DNA of 64,000 bases from Negativicutes bacterium (GCA_031292035.1 JARLHX010000375.1:124001-188000); one strand, 5' to 3'. Numbered from the stretch's first letter, positions 17,606 to 26,998 are shown. Program-made: numbers and translations. Notes: a model not told the origin generated them from the letters alone.

Positions 17606-19207
17606 CTATTCAATATAGGCTTCTTTAAAATAGACCGTACCGAGAATTGAACGGGCATAACCTTTGACACTGTCCTTCACCAGCACCGGGTTAGTATAAA
17701 AGTAGATAGGGGCGACAACCGCGTCGTCCAGCAGCATTTTTTCGGCCTGATGCATAGCTGCGACCCGTACCGCCTGATCTGCTGAACCTTTCGCTGTATT
17801 CACCAACGCGTCATAGGCCGGGTTTTTGTAGCCGGGGGTATTATTGCCACCTTCCGACTCAAACAAATCGATGAAAGTCATAGCGTCGGCATAATCGCCG
17901 ATCCAACTGTCTCTGGCGACCTGATAGTTACGCTTGTCCAGATTGTCGAGAAATACTTTCCACTCCTGGTTGGAGAGCTGAACAGTTACGCCAAGATTCT
18001 TTTTCCACATTTCCTGCACCGCTTCGGCGATCATTTTGTGGCTTTCGCTGGTATTGTAAAGCAGGGTCACCGGCGGCAGACCACGGCCCTCGGGATAACC
18101 GGCCTCAGTCAGCAATTTCTTGGCTGCTTCGACATCGTTGTCTTTAAAATAATCGCCGCCCTTCACCCGGAAATCTTCGCCGGCGCTGGTGTCAGGCAAA
18201 CCAAAGGGCACCAAGGCCTGAGCCGGCTTTTGCTCGGCCTGCAGGATGCGGTTGATGATGCTCTGCCGATCAATAGCCAGGCTGAAGGCTTTGCGGACTT
18301 TAGGGTTGTCAAACGGCGGCTGACTGACATTGAAGGTATAGTAGTAGGTCGCCAGAAAGGGAAAGATTTTCAGCTTGCCTTCTTTGAGCAGCCGCGGAAT
18401 CTCGGTGGTCGGCAAATTTTCGGCCATATCCAGTTGGCCATTTTCGAACATGGTCAATACCGTGCTGGTGCTGTCCACCAGGATAAAGTCCAGCTTGGCC
18501 ATCCGGACTTTAGCGACATCCCAATAGTTTTCGTTCTTGACAAACTCCATTTTGTTGTCATGCACCCAGTTGACCAGCTTGAACGGACCATTGCCGACGA
18601 TGGTTTTTGGGTCGCTGGCCCACTTGCCGTTGGCGGCTAACTTCTGGTTTACCGGATAATAAGTATGGAAAGCGGTTAATGATAAGAAATAGGGCGTCGG
18701 TTTCTCTAATACGACTTCCAACACCGAATCGCCGATGGCCTTCACCCCTACTTGGTCGGCGGTTGCTTTTTTCGTATTATAGGCTTCCCCGTTTTTGAGA
18801 TAAAATAGCTGATAGGCGTAACTACTCGCCAATTCCGGGCTAAGAGTCGACTTCCAGGCAAACTCAAAATCCTGGGCCGTCACCGGCTCGCCGTTGGACC
18901 ATTTCGCACCAGGACGAAGATAAAACACATATTTTAAACCATCAGGCGAAACCTCCCAGCGTTCGGCCGCTGCCGGGACAATTTTGTTGTCACCATCCAT
19001 TGCGGTCAATCCTTCAAAGATCTGGCCCTCGACTGTCGAGGCGGCAAGGCTGGTGGATTTACGGGGATCGATTGTCTCCGGTTCAGCCCCCACTGCATAG
19101 CGCAGATACTTGGGGCCTGATTTGCTGCCAAACCAGCTGCAGCCACCCAAAAAGCCGACTCCGATCAAAAAAAATATCATGATAACCGCAATTTTCCGTT
19201 TCACCAT
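17606..19207 (-). CDS. Oligopeptide ABC transporter substrate-binding lipoprotein
   Basis: The 533-residue solute-binding protein family 5 (OppA/DppA/MppA) member has a lipoprotein signal: basic KRK, a hydrophobic core and the lipobox LGGC (modified Cys about residue 23). Mature landmarks are LRYAVGAEPETIDPRKS, the DGLKYVFYLRPGAKWSNGEPVTAQDFEFAWK block and ARDSWIGDYADAMTF. The start ATG (19205-19207) follows GAGAGG by 9 nt; a longer upstream frame overlaps the divergent gene and is not real. No permease or ATPase genes adjoin it, so it is an orphan binding protein. Its divergent neighbours process murein peptides, so it may capture those. Confidence 0.92.
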   Translation of the reverse strand: MVKRKIAVIMIFFLIGVGFLGGCSWFGSKSGPKYLRYAVGAEPETIDPRKSTSLAASTVEGQIFEGLTAMDGDNKIVPAAAERWEVSPDGLKYVFYLRPGAKWSNGEPVTAQDFEFAWKSTLSPELASSYAYQLFYLKNGEAYNTKKATADQVGVKAIGDSVLEVVLEKPTPYFLSLTAFHTYYPVNQKLAANGKWASDPKTIVGNGPFKLVNWVHDNKMEFVKNENYWDVAKVRMAKLDFILVDSTSTVLTMFENGQLDMAENLPTTEIPRLLKEGKLKIFPFLATYYYTFNVSQPPFDNPKVRKAFSLAIDRQSIINRILQAEQKPAQALVPFGLPDTSAGEDFRVKGGDYFKDNDVEAAKKLLTEAGYPEGRGLPPVTLLYNTSESHKMIAEAVQEMWKKNLGVTVQLSNQEWKVFLDNLDKRNYQVARDSWIGDYADAMTFIDLFESEGGNNTPGYKNPAYDALVNTAKGSADQAVRVAAMHQAEKMLLDDAVVAPIYFYTNPVLVKDSVKGYARSILGTVYFKEAYIE

Positions 19208-19329
19208 CTCGAACATCCTCTCCATAGTTCCAATGATAATTTGCGCAACCGACAGACAAACCATACTCTTTGCCCGATATAGCGCAAGGGGTTTGGTTGC
19301 TCTGCGCCGAAATAAAAACCATACTTCAA

Positions 19330-20133
19330 ATGGAGTTGATCGCATTGCCTGCAGAAATGATCGCAACCTGCCTGGAACAAATACTGGGCAACCAACCGGG
19401 CTGCTATTCGGTAGCCATAAAAGATCTGTCCAGCGGCCGCCAGTGGCTCCACAACCCATGCCGCATGCGTTCCGCCAGCCTGATCAAAATTTTCATCATG
19501 ATCGAAGCGTTTCGTCAGACAGCCCAAGGCCGTCTCAACCTTGACGAAAAAACGCTTGTCACCGACGCGGCCAGGGTCGGTGGAGCCGGCCCCTTGGAGC
19601 ACGCCCCGGCCGGGACGATGAAAACCTGGTACGATTTGGTCGATCTGATGATCGTCGAAAGCGACAACACCGCCACCAATTTATTGATCGACAAGCTGTC
19701 GATGGCAGATATCAATACCATGATCACAAGACTCGGGTACAGCGATACCGTCCTCAGACGCAAAATGATGGATTTCGCCAGCGCCGGACAAGGCCGGGAA
19801 AACTACACCACTGTCCTTGATATAACATCGGTACTGGAAAAGCTCTACTTGCGCCGCTGCCTGGATACTGCCAGTGACGACGCCATGCTGGCCATTCTCA
19901 GGGGCCAGCAGGATAAATGCAAGATTCCTCTGCTTCTGCCGAAAAACACGGTGATGGCCCATAAGACCGGTGAACTCGACGGCGCGGAGCACGACGCTGC
20001 TATCGTCTACGGCCCCGGTTGCCACTACATCCTGACCGTCATGACCGACGGTCTCCCGGACGCCCTCAGCGGGCAGGAAACCATCGCCAAGCTTTCCCTG
20101 GCGGTTTACGACGAATTGAATAAAATAGACTAA
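19330..20133 (+). CDS. Serine hydrolase of the class A beta-lactamase fold, no signal peptide
   Basis: The ~267-residue protein has SLIK (Ser50-Lys53), SDN (111-113) and HKTGE (211-215), the three penicillin-recognising motifs in class A arrangement. The Glu166-type ExxLN loop of true beta-lactamases is not evident; the matching region reads RRKMMDF...GREN, seen in beta-lactamase-related serine hydrolases of unclear substrate. There is no export signal, so it should be cytoplasmic. Its start is uncertain because no good ribosome-binding site precedes the ATG at 19330, and an in-frame TTG at 19270 is possible. A cell-wall peptide carboxypeptidase role is inferred from the next gene, 20 bp downstream. 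Confidence 0.82.
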   Translation: MELIALPAEMIATCLEQILGNQPGCYSVAIKDLSSGRQWLHNPCRMRSASLIKIFIMIEAFRQTAQGRLNLDEKTLVTDAARVGGAGPLEHAPAGTMKTWYDLVDLMIVESDNTATNLLIDKLSMADINTMITRLGYSDTVLRRKMMDFASAGQGRENYTTVLDITSVLEKLYLRRCLDTASDDAMLAILRGQQDKCKIPLLLPKNTVMAHKTGELDGAEHDAAIVYGPGCHYILTVMTDGLPDALSGQETIAKLSLAVYDELNKID

Positions 20134-20153
20134 AGCGACTTAGGGAGGTATCT

Positions 20154-21065
20154 ATGGAAGAGAGGTTTGGCGCGGTAAAAGTACCACTGGCCGTATTATG
20201 GGTCGAGCCAGGTGCCAAAAGAACTCACGATAATCTGATCCTGTCATCGCCTACCGATCCGGCAAGGTGGGCTGACGGCATGGATGATGAAATGCGGCTT
20301 TGGCTGGTCGGCAAAGTCGAAACCCAGGTACTGTTTGGAGAGCGACTGATCATTCTCGACCGCCGGGAAAACTGGCTCAAGGTGGCAGCCGTTGCCCAGG
20401 CGACCGAACAGGACTCCCGAGGATACCCAGGCTGGCTGCCTGCCGACCAGGTCAGTTTCACCGCTGAATACTTGCAGGCACAGGTCCAAATGCCACTAAT
20501 AGCTGTTTCAACGGCCAAAACCATCCTATACCGGGATTCCAATGCCACAGTCCCCATAACCGAGCTCAGCTACCAGACGAGACTGCCCTGCCTGGGTCCG
20601 GGCGGCGACCAGACCATCGCGGTCCGCCTGCCGGATGGCAGCACCGGTTATCTGGCGACTGACGCCATCCAGGAGACCGATAAAATCATCCTTCGCGCCG
20701 AAAACCTGGTAACCGAAGCGCGGCGTTTCACAGGGCTGCGCTATATCTGGGGCGGAACTTCCTCTTTCGGGTTCGACTGCTCCGGCTTTGCCATGCGCGT
20801 TTACCAATCCCAGGGTGTGTCTATTCCCCGGGATGCCGATGACCAGGCCCGGGGCGGCATTCCCGTCGATCAGACCGACCTGGCTCCCGGCGATTTGCTC
20901 TTTTTCGCCGGTGATCACGGCCAGGGCTCGATCCACCATGTCGGTATCTTCGCCGGTGACGGCCAGATGATCCATGCCCCGAACAGCCGCTCGGCTGTCA
21001 GGGAAGAATCTTGCACTACTGGTGTCTATGGCGACGAATTCTGCGGCGCCAGGCGCTATCGGTGA
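20154..21065 (+). CDS. NlpC/P60 gamma-D-glutamyl-L-diamino-acid endopeptidase (YkfC-like)
   Basis: The 303-residue protein has two SH3b-like domains (about 50-108 and 115-175) followed by an NlpC/P60 papain-like domain (about 185-303). The catalytic triad appears as DCSG (Cys209), HHVGI (His262) and HAPN (His274). There is no signal peptide, as in the cytosolic YkfC, which trims recycled murein tripeptides between D-Glu and the diamino acid. The RBS GGGAGG is well placed. Together with the preceding serine hydrolase and the divergent oligopeptide-binding lipoprotein it suggests a murein-peptide recovery module. A terminator follows at once. Confidence 0.9.
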   Translation: MEERFGAVKVPLAVLWVEPGAKRTHDNLILSSPTDPARWADGMDDEMRLWLVGKVETQVLFGERLIILDRRENWLKVAAVAQATEQDSRGYPGWLPADQVSFTAEYLQAQVQMPLIAVSTAKTILYRDSNATVPITELSYQTRLPCLGPGGDQTIAVRLPDGSTGYLATDAIQETDKIILRAENLVTEARRFTGLRYIWGGTSSFGFDCSGFAMRVYQSQGVSIPRDADDQARGGIPVDQTDLAPGDLLFFAGDHGQGSIHHVGIFAGDGQMIHAPNSRSAVREESCTTGVYGDEFCGARRYR

Positions 21066-21073
21066 GGGTCCAG

Positions 21074-21101
21074 ACTCCGGCCAGCAGCCGGAGTTTTTTT
21101 T
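21074..21101 (+). terminator. Intrinsic terminator after the NlpC/P60 gene
   Basis: An 8-bp GC-rich stem (21074-21081 with 21087-21094) and a run of T residues start 8 bp after the stop codon. It overlaps the 3' end of the convergent gluQ transcript. Confidence 0.92.
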
Positions 21102-21103
21102 GT

Positions 21104-22048
21104 TTACAGGGAAAACTCGACAACAACCGGTCCTCTGGGCAACCGATCCAAGGAAAACCTGTCAATCAGCTGGCTGGCGGCTATGGCTGCGGGACTATCA
21201 GCCAGTCCGGCCTTCCAGGCTAGGAAGCCTATCACTTCTTCCCCTGTCACCCCTCGGCCTCTGAGGGCGGCCAGCGATAAATCCTGCTGGCGCTTGGAAA
21301 GTCGGTGTCCGTCAGAACCGTAGAGCAGCGGCACATGGGTGAAACGGGGCGATGTAAAGCCAAGCAGGCGGTACAGCAGCAGTTGGCGGGGGGTTGAAGT
21401 CAAGAGGTCGTCCCCGCGGAGTACATGGCTAATGTGCATGGTGGCATCATCAATCACCACCGCCAGTTGGTAGGCGTGCACCCCATCGGAACGGCGGACG
21501 GTAAAATCGCCGCAAACCTCGGTCAGATTCTGGACAATATGACCATGTAAGCCATCCTTGAACTCGATCGTCTCGTTGGGTACTGCCAGCCTTAGGGCCG
21601 GTCGTCGGCCTTGGTACAACCGGATTGCCTTATCCTCTTCGCTGAGCATCCGGCAGGTACCGGGATAGGTGCCTTCACCGCCATGGGGAGCTGATGCGGC
21701 TGCCAAGATCTCGGCCCGGGTGCAGTAGCACGGATAAATCAGTCCGCGTTGACTTAGCGTGTCGAGGAACTGCTGGTACAGCCCGCGTCGCCCATCCTGA
21801 GTATACGGCGAATAAGGGCCGCCGACATCAGGACCTTCGTCCCAGTCCAGCCCCAGCCAGCGTAAATCGCGAATAATCTGCTGCGTATATTCATTTCGAG
21901 ACCGCTCAGGGTCCAGATCTTCCACCCGCAGTATCATACTGCCACCCAGACTGCGTATCTGCAGCCAGGCGAGCAGCGCCGTCCAGGCGTTGCCTAGATG
22001 CATTTCCCCGGAAGGACTGGGGGCGAATCGTCCGCGTATCTGATCCAT
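21104..22048 (-). CDS. gluQ: Glutamyl-Q tRNA(Asp) synthetase
   Basis: The 314-residue truncated glutamyl-tRNA synthetase homologue (GluQ-RS, YadB) lacks the anticodon-binding domain. It charges glutamate onto queuosine in tRNA(Asp). The catalytic fold begins RGRFAPSPSGEMHLGN (HLGN as the HIGH motif), and RLSKRQQ is the KMSKS equivalent. Zinc ligands typical of the family appear as CYC, Tyr and Cys within PCYCTRAEI...YPGTCR. The ATG at 22046-22048 with AGGTGA upstream is preferred to a GTG nine bases earlier. The MFS gene lies 15 bp upstream. Confidence 0.93.
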   Translation of the reverse strand: MDQIRGRFAPSPSGEMHLGNAWTALLAWLQIRSLGGSMILRVEDLDPERSRNEYTQQIIRDLRWLGLDWDEGPDVGGPYSPYTQDGRRGLYQQFLDTLSQRGLIYPCYCTRAEILAAASAPHGGEGTYPGTCRMLSEEDKAIRLYQGRRPALRLAVPNETIEFKDGLHGHIVQNLTEVCGDFTVRRSDGVHAYQLAVVIDDATMHISHVLRGDDLLTSTPRQLLLYRLLGFTSPRFTHVPLLYGSDGHRLSKRQQDLSLAALRGRGVTGEEVIGFLAWKAGLADSPAAIAASQLIDRFSLDRLPRGPVVVEFSL

Positions 22049-22063
22049 CACTCTCACCTGTCG

Positions 22064-23239
22064 CTATTTTTCTTCCTGTAGTTTCTTGTTGCCGGGCCGG
22101 CTTTCGGCAGCAAATACCATCATACCGCCGACGACGACAAATCCACCGATAGCAAACATCGTCGCATAGCCCCAGTGTTCTCCTACCAAGCCCAAGCCTA
22201 CCGCTCCGGCGGTGATTCCAATATCCATAAACGAAGTGAAAAATCCCAGAACGCTGCCGCGGTGCTGCGGCGGCGTATTATCAACAACCAGCGCATTCAG
22301 GGTTGGCATGAATGCTCCGAACCCCAGTCCAAAACATACGCCAATAAACGCCAGCAGATAAATACTGCCCAAAAGCGGTAACATAAAAATCGCCGCCGCC
22401 ACCAATCCCATGCACGGCAAAATCACCCGGTTCCTGCCAATACGGTCAGACAACTTTCCGGCCAATATCCGGCTGGCCAGCGTACTTGCTGCATATACGC
22501 TAAAAAACAGCCCAAAGTTGGTCAGACCCTGTTCAACGGCATAAACCGGCAAAAAGGTAAGGATCGCTCCATACACCGTCGCCCCGCTAAAAAGTGCCAG
22601 CGAAGCCACCAGTACCACCCGCAGTCGGGCAATTTCCATCAAGCTCATCCTGTCGGTGCGGTTTTTCCCTGGTTTGATTTCGCGAACAAATAACAACAAG
22701 CAAAAGGCCGAGCCTGCGGCAACAATCGAGACAGTGAAGAGGGCTGAAAATCCGCCATACTGTCCGACGATGGCAATTCCCCAGGCCGGGAACATCGCCA
22801 TAGCCACTACGCTGGAGGTACCATAAATGCCAATCACTTCTCCGCGGCGCTCAGCCGGTGCCAAGTCGGCAACATAGGCTGCCGAAGCGACCAGAAAGCT
22901 GGCGTGGGAGAAACCATGGATAACCCGCAAAAAATAAAGCGGGATAAAAGCCTGAATCTGACTATAAAATAAAAAGAAAAAAGAAAAAAATCCGGCGCCA
23001 AGTAACATGAATTTCTTCAGTCCGTAACGATCAGCCAGTTTTCCAAAATATGGCCGCACCACAACCGACGCCAGAGTAAGCGCTCCCATCACCAGTCCGA
23101 TCTGGCCGGGCGACCCGCCTATACCGGCGACATATTGAGGCAAGGTGGGAACAAGCAGGTAGAAGCTGCCAAAATAGAGGAAATTGGCGACACAGACAAA
23201 ACTAAAATCTTTCGATAATAAGCGAAATGGTTCGGTCAT
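22064..23239 (-). CDS. MFS transporter, drug-efflux-like
   Basis: The 391-residue protein has 12 predicted membrane helices. The MFS signature between helices 2 and 3 reads GKLADRYGLKKFML and is repeated after helix 8 as GKLSDRIGRNRVILP. The arrangement is that of small-molecule or multidrug exporters (DHA1-like), but the substrate cannot be read. The ATG follows GGGAGA. It is probably cotranscribed with gluQ, a link that looks incidental. Confidence 0.85.
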   Translation of the reverse strand: MTEPFRLLSKDFSFVCVANFLYFGSFYLLVPTLPQYVAGIGGSPGQIGLVMGALTLASVVVRPYFGKLADRYGLKKFMLLGAGFFSFFFLFYSQIQAFIPLYFLRVIHGFSHASFLVASAAYVADLAPAERRGEVIGIYGTSSVVAMAMFPAWGIAIVGQYGGFSALFTVSIVAAGSAFCLLLFVREIKPGKNRTDRMSLMEIARLRVVLVASLALFSGATVYGAILTFLPVYAVEQGLTNFGLFFSVYAASTLASRILAGKLSDRIGRNRVILPCMGLVAAAIFMLPLLGSIYLLAFIGVCFGLGFGAFMPTLNALVVDNTPPQHRGSVLGFFTSFMDIGITAGAVGLGLVGEHWGYATMFAIGGFVVVGGMMVFAAESRPGNKKLQEEK

Positions 23240-23431
23240 TGATATTCTCCCTTGTATACCGCTGCCTGGTCGGCAACGGCTGTCAACAATCCTTAGCAGA
23301 CCTGTGGCTGTCGATTTGTCTGGTCAACATTCAGGTGTGACGTGCGATTTCGTTGAATTGCTATTAGGTTACTTTATTTCTTTCCACGTCGCCAAAGCCA
23401 ACCCCTTTATCGACATTCATCGACAAATAAC

Positions 23432-23460
23432 TTGCCGAACATTCTGATTTATTATATAAT
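23432..23460 (+). promoter_or_regulatory. Promoter for phosphofructokinase gene
   Basis: TTGCCG (23432-23437) and a perfect TATAAT (23455-23460) are 17 bp apart, 41 bp before the start codon. The rest of the 262-bp divergent gap with the MFS gene shows no further feature. Confidence 0.8.
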
Positions 23461-23501
23461 TTTTCCAGGAATTTCTTTTTAAGTAATGGTGAAGGAGCGG
23501 G

Positions 23502-24587
23502 ATGATGGCTAAATTTAAAAGCGTCGGCGTATTGACCGGAGGTGGGGACTGCCCCGGCCTCAACGCAGTTGTCCGCAGTGTGACAAGAAGCTGTTTTAAC
23601 AATGGCATCAGGATTTGGGGCGTCAAAAATGGGTTCGGCGGCTTGGTGGAAAATCAGATTGATGAGTTGTCCGACAGCCAGATATCCGGAATTCTCCATC
23701 GCGGCGGCACCATTTTAGGGACCACTAACCGCGACAATCCCTTCAAATACTATACCGAAAGAAACGGCGTGGTCAGCTATCGCGACATGTCCGGGCAGGC
23801 GCTGGAAAACCTACGCAGCCGGGGTATTGAGGCTTTGATCGTAATCGGCGGCGACGGCAGTCTGGCCATTTCCGGCGAGTTCGACAAGCTGGGCTTTCCG
23901 GTGGTCGGTGTCCCCAAGACCATCGACAACGACATCCCCCATACCGAGCGAACCTTCGGCTTTGACACCGCCGTGGCCTGCGCCAGTGACGCCCTCGACC
24001 GGCTGCACACCACCGCCGAGTCCCACCACCGGGTTATGGTGCTCGAAGTAATGGGTCGCTATGCCGGTTGGATCGCCCTGCACTCCGGTTTGGCGGGTGG
24101 CGCCGATGTCATCCTCATTCCTGAACTGCCCTACCGCGTCGAATCAATTGTCGCCAAAATTAACGCCCGCAAAGCCCAGGGCAAATTATTCAGCATCATC
24201 GTTGCCGCCGAAGGCGCTTTCCCTGCCGGCGGCGAACAGACCGTCGCCCGTATTGTGGAAGGCAGCGCCGAAAAGATCCGTCTTGGCGGCGTCGGCGAAA
24301 AACTGGCCCGACAGATTGAAGACCTGACTGGCGCCGAGTCGCGCTGCACCACCCTAGGTCATCTCCAGCGCGGCGGCAGCCCCACCGCTTTTGACCGGGT
24401 GCTGGCGACCCGCTACGGTGTAGCAGCCGTAGACGCCATCGTCGCCGGCGAAACCAACTGCATGGTCGCCCTGCAGAAAAACGAAATCGTTCGCGTCCCC
24501 ATCCAGGAGGTTGCCGGGAAACCCAGTAACGTGCCCCTCGAATTTCTCCATGTCGGCCGGTCTATCGGCATTTGTTTCGGCGACTGA
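23502..24587 (+). CDS. pfkA: 6-phosphofructokinase
   Basis: The 361-residue group A phosphofructokinase phosphorylates fructose 6-phosphate in glycolysis. Motifs are LTGGGDCPGLNA (phosphodonor loop), GGDGS (116-120) and PKTIDNDIP (138-146, with the catalytic Asp). Gly119 in GGDGS favours ATP over pyrophosphate, while Lys139 in PKTIDND (rather than the PGTIDND of classic ATP enzymes) is a residue of the PPi-dependent line. This mixed Gly/Lys signature is that of the long group III clade, whose members use ATP or PPi. The start is one of two adjacent ATGs after GGAG. It is monocistronic. Confidence 0.95.
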   Translation: MMAKFKSVGVLTGGGDCPGLNAVVRSVTRSCFNNGIRIWGVKNGFGGLVENQIDELSDSQISGILHRGGTILGTTNRDNPFKYYTERNGVVSYRDMSGQALENLRSRGIEALIVIGGDGSLAISGEFDKLGFPVVGVPKTIDNDIPHTERTFGFDTAVACASDALDRLHTTAESHHRVMVLEVMGRYAGWIALHSGLAGGADVILIPELPYRVESIVAKINARKAQGKLFSIIVAAEGAFPAGGEQTVARIVEGSAEKIRLGGVGEKLARQIEDLTGAESRCTTLGHLQRGGSPTAFDRVLATRYGVAAVDAIVAGETNCMVALQKNEIVRVPIQEVAGKPSNVPLEFLHVGRSIGICFGD

Positions 24588-24601
24588 CAAAAATAGCAAC
24601 C

Positions 24602-24632
24602 AAAAGACCACTCGTCTGCGAGTGGTCTTTTT
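24602..24632. terminator. Bidirectional terminator after pfkA
   Basis: A 12-bp stem (24603-24614 with 24619-24630) is followed by T residues on the plus strand and flanked by A residues on its 5' side. It can also serve the convergent EamA gene. Confidence 0.92.
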
Positions 24633-24652
24633 CGTATCCGTCAATTGATCGT

Positions 24653-25594
24653 CTACCCGGCCTGAGGCGGAGCCTCGTCAGGGCGGGCCTTCACACCGTC
24701 AAAATAGGTGATCAGTAATACGCCGCTGACAATGAGCGCCGCACCACCCAGATGGACCAAGGTCACCCTTTCACCGTAAAATACGGCTGCAATCCAGATG
24801 GCGTTGACCGGCATCAGGTTGATATAGGCACTGGCCCGGCTGGCACCGATCTGTTTGACTCCCAGGTTAAACAGCACATAGGCAGCCACCGTGGCAAACA
24901 AAATCAAATACACCATCTCAACCGTAGTTTGCGTGCTGAGCGCTCCCACTTTGCCCCAGCCGGTTTCGCTCAGCGATGCCACTCCCAGAAGCGCCGAGCC
25001 CAGCAACATGGCGACAGTGGTTGCCAGCACAGGAGGTACCTCGCGCATCACCAATTTCCCGAGGCTGGTATAGGTGGTCCAGGAGAGGACCCCGCCCACC
25101 AACAGCAGGTCACCGCTGTTAAACGCCAGACCGGTCAGCACGGCGACCGAGCCGTGGGTTATAGTTATCAGCACCCCGACAAACGAAAGCGCCATTCCTG
25201 TTCCCAGGCGCCAGCTCCAAGCCTCCCCGAGGCAAGTCACCGCCACAAGGGCGGTGGTCACCGGATTGACCACGATGACGAGAGCTGCATTGATCGCCGA
25301 TGTATACTGCATGGCGATTGAAAAGAAGATGTTGTAGAAAAAGACTCCGGTCACTGCCAATCCTGTAAGACCAAGCCAGTGGCGACGGATAAGCGGCCAG
25401 TCCCAGCCCCCTCTGGCGGCGAGCCACCCGGCCATCAATAGGCCAGACAGACCGAAGCGGATGGTCGACGCCGTAATGGGCGGCAGTTCACCGACAACAT
25501 GTTTGGTGGTCGCAAACGCCCCGCCCCAGAACACCGGCACAACCAACATCACAAGATAGATCATCTTTGGATTTTTGGCGAAATTTTTGAGCAC
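24653..25594 (-). CDS. EamA/DMT-family transporter
   Basis: The 313-residue protein has ten hydrophobic helices arranged as two EamA repeats (about 13-145 and 165-300), including the FWGGAF start of repeat 1 and ALVIVVNPVTTALVA. Members of this drug/metabolite superfamily export amino acids, nucleosides or other metabolites. No neighbour indicates a substrate. The start is GTG after GGAAG. The upstream 111-bp gap holds nothing recognisable. Confidence 0.88.
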   Translation of the reverse strand: MLKNFAKNPKMIYLVMLVVPVFWGGAFATTKHVVGELPPITASTIRFGLSGLLMAGWLAARGGWDWPLIRRHWLGLTGLAVTGVFFYNIFFSIAMQYTSAINAALVIVVNPVTTALVAVTCLGEAWSWRLGTGMALSFVGVLITITHGSVAVLTGLAFNSGDLLLVGGVLSWTTYTSLGKLVMREVPPVLATTVAMLLGSALLGVASLSETGWGKVGALSTQTTVEMVYLILFATVAAYVLFNLGVKQIGASRASAYINLMPVNAIWIAAVFYGERVTLVHLGGAALIVSGVLLITYFDGVKARPDEAPPQAG

Positions 25595-25705
25595 TGCTTC
25601 ACTTCCATATCCTATCCCTGTGCCGTCTTTACAGTCGTCAAGAGTAATAATACCAATTTATCCCGCTCTTTCGCGGTCATGAGCCACAAATCCTGCGTTC
25701 TGAGT

Positions 25706-26956
25706 CTATTGCGGGTAGATATAGTAAGCTTTGGCCATTTCCTTGAACTGGCTCGCCTCGGCGTCCCAGGCAGCCAGCAGTTCGTCAAGGTTGTACCGGC
25801 CCAGTCTGAGGGCGCTGTCGCCGGTGATCAGATCAATCATCGGCCGCCGTCCTCCGCTGTCCTTGAAGGTAAATTTATCATCACCCAGCTCCTGGACGGT
25901 AAATAGCAGCGTCAAGCCTGTTCGCACCGGACGAAATGCTTTGCGATCGGTAATATGAAGCTGCACTCCGGCACAATTTTCACCGGAGAAGTTGCCAAAT
26001 CGCGGCACATAATAGGCAGGCCGGAAAACAACCCCCGGCAGTTTCTTGGCATTCATCCGGCTGGCCAATGCCTCCGCATCCAGCCAGGCAGCGCCGACAA
26101 AGTCGAACGGCCTTGTTGTACCAACCCCCTCCGAGATGTTAGTGCCGCCGAAAATGCCGGTCGCCGGGTAGAGCAGGGCTGTATCTGGTGTAGGAATGTT
26201 CGGCGAAGTCATCACCCAGGGCAATCCGGTTTCGTCAAAATACATGCCCCGCTTCCAGCCGGTCATTTCCACCACCACAAGGTTGCAGTCGATTCCGAAT
26301 TCCTTGTTGAACAGTTTGGCTAGTTCGCCCACCGTCATACCGTGACGGTAGGGAATAGGATACATGCCGACAAAGGACTCAAAGCCGCTTTTCACCAGCC
26401 CGCCTTCCACTTCCACCCCGCCAATCGGGTTGGGCCGATCAAAGACGACAAAGGGTTTTCCGGCCTCCTTGGCGGCCTGCATCCCATAAGCCATGGTATA
26501 GATATAGGTATAAGACCGCGACCCGATATCCTGGATATCAAAGGCCAGCACATCGACAGCGGCAAGCATCTCCGGTGTCGGCTTCTTGGTATCGCCATAA
26601 AGGCTGTATATCGGCAGACCAGTTTTAGCATCTGTCTGGCTGCTGACTGTATCGCCGGCCGTTACCGCCCCGCGGATACCGTGTTCCGGTGAAAACAGCG
26701 CCACCAGATTGGTCTTGGCCTTCATCACATCCACCGTGCTCTCAAAATTGCTGTTCATACCGGTGGCGTTGGTGATCAGGCCGACCCTCTTGCCGGCGAA
26801 CAGCGCCGCTTGCTGATCAATATTGTCGATGCCAAGCCTTACTTTAACTTTTACCGGTTCAGGCGCACTAGAGCAACCACTGGTAAACATCGGCAGAATA
26901 AAAATCGTCACCAAAAGAAGCATCGACAAGCTGAACAGTCTGCCATATCGTCCCAA
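25706..26956 (-). CDS. namZ: Exo-beta-N-acetylmuramidase NamZ (DUF1343) lipoprotein
   Basis: The ~416-residue DUF1343 protein belongs to the family of Bacillus subtilis NamZ (YbbC), which releases MurNAc from the non-reducing end of peptidoglycan fragments. It has a lipoprotein signal with lipobox TSGC. Conserved blocks are GLITNATG, FSPEHGIRG (catalytic Glu region), LPIYSLYGDTKKPT, FDIQDIGSRSYTY, FDRPNPIGG and SPNIPTPDTAL. I place the start at TTG 26954-26956, 6 nt after GGAGGG; the frame opens slightly earlier at 26974. It is the last gene of the amino-sugar recovery operon and the only one with an export signal, so it should act outside the cytoplasmic membrane. Confidence 0.9.
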   Translation of the reverse strand: MGRYGRLFSLSMLLLVTIFILPMFTSGCSSAPEPVKVKVRLGIDNIDQQAALFAGKRVGLITNATGMNSNFESTVDVMKAKTNLVALFSPEHGIRGAVTAGDTVSSQTDAKTGLPIYSLYGDTKKPTPEMLAAVDVLAFDIQDIGSRSYTYIYTMAYGMQAAKEAGKPFVVFDRPNPIGGVEVEGGLVKSGFESFVGMYPIPYRHGMTVGELAKLFNKEFGIDCNLVVVEMTGWKRGMYFDETGLPWVMTSPNIPTPDTALLYPATGIFGGTNISEGVGTTRPFDFVGAAWLDAEALASRMNAKKLPGVVFRPAYYVPRFGNFSGENCAGVQLHITDRKAFRPVRTGLTLLFTVQELGDDKFTFKDSGGRRPMIDLITGDSALRLGRYNLDELLAAWDAEASQFKEMAKAYYIYPQ

Positions 26957-26998
26957 AAAGCACCCTCCGCTCAATATAAATTATCCTGAATCATGCTG

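Noticed and set aside
19208..19459. N-terminal extension of the oligopeptide-binding protein
   Set aside because: It would precede the lipoprotein signal and overlap the divergent gene; a good ribosome-binding site supports the start at 19207.
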